Source of the DNA: CAZGAH01 sp964523295
GTDB taxonomy: Bacteria; Desulfobacterota; Desulfovibrionia; Desulfovibrionales; Desulfovibrionaceae
DNA length: 14,842 nucleotides
NCBI GenBank assembly: GCA_964523295.1
Contig: CAZGAH010000100.1
Span: 1-14,842 of the forward strand
Reading direction: 5' to 3'
The notes beneath the pieces were generated by a model. That model saw only the letters and a list, made by a program, of their open reading frames with translations, was not told the DNA's origin and did no database searches. Shown one piece after another: positions 13,386 through 14,842 of this stretch (position 1 is its first letter; every line of letters begins with the position of its first letter). The position numbers and the translations under genes are program-made.

Positions 13386-14384
13386 ATGAGCACGGTCTCC
13401 AATCCGCATGATGTTTTTTGCAAGCATGTTCTCGGCCGCCCGGACCTGGCCGCGGGTTTTCTGCGGCATTTTCTTCCGGACGACGTTGTCGCGGGCCTGG
13501 ACCTGTCCAGGCTGAGGGCCGTGCCCGGCGAGTTCGTGGATGCCGAGCTGGCCAACCATCATTCCGACCTGCTGTTCGCGGTCCCCGGGCCGGAGGGCGC
13601 GGAAACGCTGGTCTACGTGCTCATCGAGCACAAGAGCGAGCCCGATCGTGGGACGCCCTTGCAGCTGCTGCGCTACATGACGCGCATCTGGGGGGTCTGC
13701 TGCAAGGAAAAGCAAGCGCTTCCGCTGCCGCCCATCCTGCCCGTGCTCGTCTGCCAGGGGGACAGACCCTGGCCCTGGCCGCCGCTGTTTCAGGATATCA
13801 TCCAGACGGTGCCCGGCCTGGCCCCCTTCGTGCCGTCCTTCTCGTTCCGCCTGGTCGATCTGTTCCGCGTGGACGACGCGACCCTGCCCGACGACCCGCA
13901 GCTCGGCAGCGCGCTGCTGATCATGAAGCACGTCCAGCGCGAACGCCTGGCCCAGGCCATCCTGGACCAGGCCGCGCGCTTCATGGCCCTGCTTTTCAGC
14001 CAGCCGGGGCTTGATCTCTTCAAGACCATGGTTATCTATATAGCGAATGTCCTCCCGCAGGAAAAACGGGATCCGATCTGGAAGGCATTGCAGCGGGCGA
14101 CTGCGCCGCAAGGAGAACAACGTATGCGCACCATAGCCGATTCGTTTCGGGATGAAGGACTGGCCAAGGGGATCGACCTGGCCCGGGCAGAAGCCAAGCA
14201 CTTTCTGGCCAACATGGTCCTCGAAGAGATCGAGGAGCGCTTCGGTACACTGCCGCAAGGCCTGGCCGAGCGCATCCATTGCCTGCCGGACATGACTTCG
14301 CTCAAAGCCGTGCAGCGCGCCCTGCGCAAGGCAGCGAGCATCGACGACTGCGTGCGCATTGTCGCCGGCAACGACTGGAATTGA
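13386..14384 (+). CDS. Rpn family PD-(D/E)XK nuclease (recombination-promoting nuclease/putative transposase)
   Basis: A 332-residue Rpn/YhgA-like protein. The N-terminus NPHDVFCKHVLGRPDLAAGF is the family opening. The nuclease core shows Asp61 (HHSDLLFAV) and Glu81-x-Lys83 (VLIEHKSEPD), followed by PLQLLRYMTRIW. These are the catalytic residues of the PD-(D/E)XK fold and all are present. The C-terminal third (from about 245) is a helical region that in characterised Rpn genes is also made separately as an inhibitor. E. coli Rpn proteins are DNA endonucleases that promote RecA-independent recombination and can act in phage defence. I chose the ATG at 13386. The GTG at 13374 is possible, and neither has a clear ribosome binding site. 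A weak promoter (TTGATC, 17 bases, TAGTGT) would start transcription at about the ATG, suggesting poor or leaderless translation. Confidence 0.9.
   Translation: MSTVSNPHDVFCKHVLGRPDLAAGFLRHFLPDDVVAGLDLSRLRAVPGEFVDAELANHHSDLLFAVPGPEGAETLVYVLIEHKSEPDRGTPLQLLRYMTRIWGVCCKEKQALPLPPILPVLVCQGDRPWPWPPLFQDIIQTVPGLAPFVPSFSFRLVDLFRVDDATLPDDPQLGSALLIMKHVQRERLAQAILDQAARFMALLFSQPGLDLFKTMVIYIANVLPQEKRDPIWKALQRATAPQGEQRMRTIADSFRDEGLAKGIDLARAEAKHFLANMVLEEIEERFGTLPQGLAERIHCLPDMTSLKAVQRALRKAASIDDCVRIVAGNDWN
14110..14115 (+). promoter_or_regulatory. Internal ribosome binding site within the Rpn gene
   Basis: AAGGAG followed by eight bases and then ATG (14124), in the Rpn frame. It is the best ribosome binding site on this strand in the region, and it stands inside a gene whose own start has none. 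The identical arrangement recurs at 14488-14493 before the ATG at 14502. Confidence 0.7.
14124..14384 (+). CDS. Intragenic C-terminal product of the Rpn gene, probable antitoxin (RpnS-like)
   Basis: An in-frame ATG at codon 247 of the Rpn gene, behind AAGGAG at ideal spacing, would give an 86-residue protein identical to the Rpn C-terminus (MRTIADSFRDEGLAKG at its start, ending in AGNDWN). In enterobacterial Rpn genes a short C-terminal protein from an internal start binds the full-length nuclease and inhibits it. The same logic fits here. The nuclease residues lie wholly outside this segment. An AT-rich patch about 85 bases upstream of the ATG (14032-14042, TATCTATATA) inside otherwise GC-rich coding DNA might serve as an internal promoter. 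The start signals are seen. The inhibitory role is inferred from the family. Confidence 0.62.
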   Translation: MRTIADSFRDEGLAKGIDLARAEAKHFLANMVLEEIEERFGTLPQGLAERIHCLPDMTSLKAVQRALRKAASIDDCVRIVAGNDWN

Positions 14385-14476
14385 GCGCTACGCGAAGCGC
14401 ACGTCGGTTACCGGGCAGTCCTTGCAGCGGCGACCAACGGTTTCGCCTCTTGCCCAGGCTCCGAACCTCGCGACGT
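14385..14476. repeat. Conserved 92-base trailer of the Rpn 3' unit (first copy)
   Basis: Identical to 14751-14842 except for two bases, which makes it better conserved than the coding part of the unit. It can form a stem GGCGA/TCGCC inside GGGCA/TGCCC (about 14412-14454). GCGCT/AGCGC arms occur at its start in this copy only. It has no stop codon in the Rpn frame. It may be a structured 3' region, or simply the youngest-exchanged part of the repeat. Confidence 0.75.
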
Positions 14477-14501
14477 GACTGCTCTGCAAGGAGAACAACG
14501 T

Positions 14502-14750
14502 ATGCGCACCATAGCCGATTCGTTTCGGGAGGAAGGACTGGCCAGAGGGCTTGCCGAGGGAAGGAGTTTTTTGGCCGATATGGTCGTCGAAGACCTCGAA
14601 GAGCGCTTCGGTACACTGCCACTAGGCCTGGCCGAGCGCATCCATTGTCTGCCGGACATGGTTTCGCTCAAAGCCGTGCAGCGCGCCCTACGCAAGGCCG
14701 CGAGCATCGACGACTGCGTGCGCATCGCCGCCGGCAACGACTGGAATTAA
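14502..14750 (+). CDS. Free-standing duplicate of the Rpn C-terminal (antitoxin-like) domain
   Basis: An 82-residue ORF with its own AAGGAG eight bases before the ATG. About 67 residues are identical to the C-terminal 86 residues of the preceding Rpn protein. The start (MRTIADSFR) and the whole C-terminal half (ERFGTLP, GLAERIHCLPDM, SLKAVQRALRKAASIDDCVR, AGNDWN) are kept. Differences cluster after residue 9, including a four-codon in-frame deletion, and are mostly conservative (D/E, K/R, I/L). There is no nuclease domain. It looks like a stand-alone copy of the intragenic antitoxin. It could also be the 3' remnant of a second Rpn gene, but the duplication begins just before the ribosome binding site and the frame is intact, which favours a translated gene. 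Confidence 0.6.
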   Translation: MRTIADSFREEGLARGLAEGRSFLADMVVEDLEERFGTLPLGLAERIHCLPDMVSLKAVQRALRKAASIDDCVRIAAGNDWN

Positions 14751-14842
14751 GCGGTACGCGAAGCGCACGTCGGTTACCGGGCAGTCATTGCAGCGGCGAC
14801 CAACGGTTTCGCCTCTTGCCCAGGCTCCGAACCTCGCGACGT

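Larger units (their letters stand above)
14099..14842. repeat. Tandem duplication of the Rpn 3' unit
   Basis: Unit 1 spans 14099-14476 (378 bases) and unit 2 spans 14477-14842 (366 bases), both multiples of three. Each runs from GACTGC through the AAGGAG ribosome binding site, the short ORF, its stop (TGA in unit 1, TAA in unit 2) and a 92-base trailer. The size difference is one 12-base in-frame gap. Unit 2 ends exactly where the window ends, so further units may follow. Confidence 0.9.

Noticed and set aside
13257..14279. 340-codon minus-strand frame opposite the Rpn gene
   Set aside because: The plus strand encodes a clear nuclease with catalytic residues. The antisense frame has the composition of a shadow and no family match.
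14385..14476. Integron attC site in the repeat trailer
   Set aside because: The trailer is palindromic in parts and follows a small gene, but it lacks the GTTRRRY and RYYYAAC core sites.
1..14842. CRISPR array or tRNA/rRNA genes
   Set aside because: No regularly spaced short repeats with unique spacers and no tRNA or rRNA signatures were seen on either strand.

Overview
The window reads as an accessory stretch of a high-GC Gram-negative chromosome. Diderm hallmarks are type IV pilin-like genes, an inner-membrane GspF/PilC protein, a sigma-54 activator and a GT-C glycosyltransferase. The gene mix and GC-rich codon use suggest a sulfate reducer of the Desulfovibrionales type. That placement is a guess, because no rRNA or other phylogenetic marker is present.

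Layout. Positions 1-456 are decayed mobile DNA: one end of a probable IS21-type element, a broken IS256-family transposase gene and a run of Ns. Positions 457-815 hold nothing I can assign. At 816-1630 (minus strand) lies a DUF1778/GNAT toxin-antitoxin pair of the TacA-TacT type. A 500-base gap follows, with a run of ten Gs and a perfect 22-bp palindrome. A large membrane protein with a spermidine-synthase-like domain (2149-5334, plus) comes next and converges on a GT-C glycosyltransferase (5492-7123, minus).

From 11408 down to 7551 a minus-strand set encodes a PilC/GspF-like platform protein, a membrane-anchored sigma-54 activator and two paralogous prepilins. A good -24/-12 promoter match lies upstream of the pilins, so the activator next door probably switches them on. 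No assembly ATPase, prepilin peptidase or secretin gene is in the window. The glycosyltransferase downstream could modify the pilins or serve surface glycans.

From 11663 onward come a hicA-hicB pair (plus), an unrecognised 265-residue protein (12390-13187, minus) with its own well-formed promoter, and an Rpn/PD-(D/E)XK nuclease gene (13386-14384, plus).

The most interesting part is the right end. The Rpn gene carries a strong internal ribosome binding site and in-frame ATG that would make an 86-residue C-terminal protein. This matches the known gene-within-gene antitoxin arrangement of Rpn nucleases. Exactly that piece, from just before the internal ribosome binding site through the stop codon and a 92-base trailer, is repeated in tandem. 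The repeat forms a free-standing 82-residue antitoxin-like gene. The second unit ends at the last base of the window, so the array may continue.
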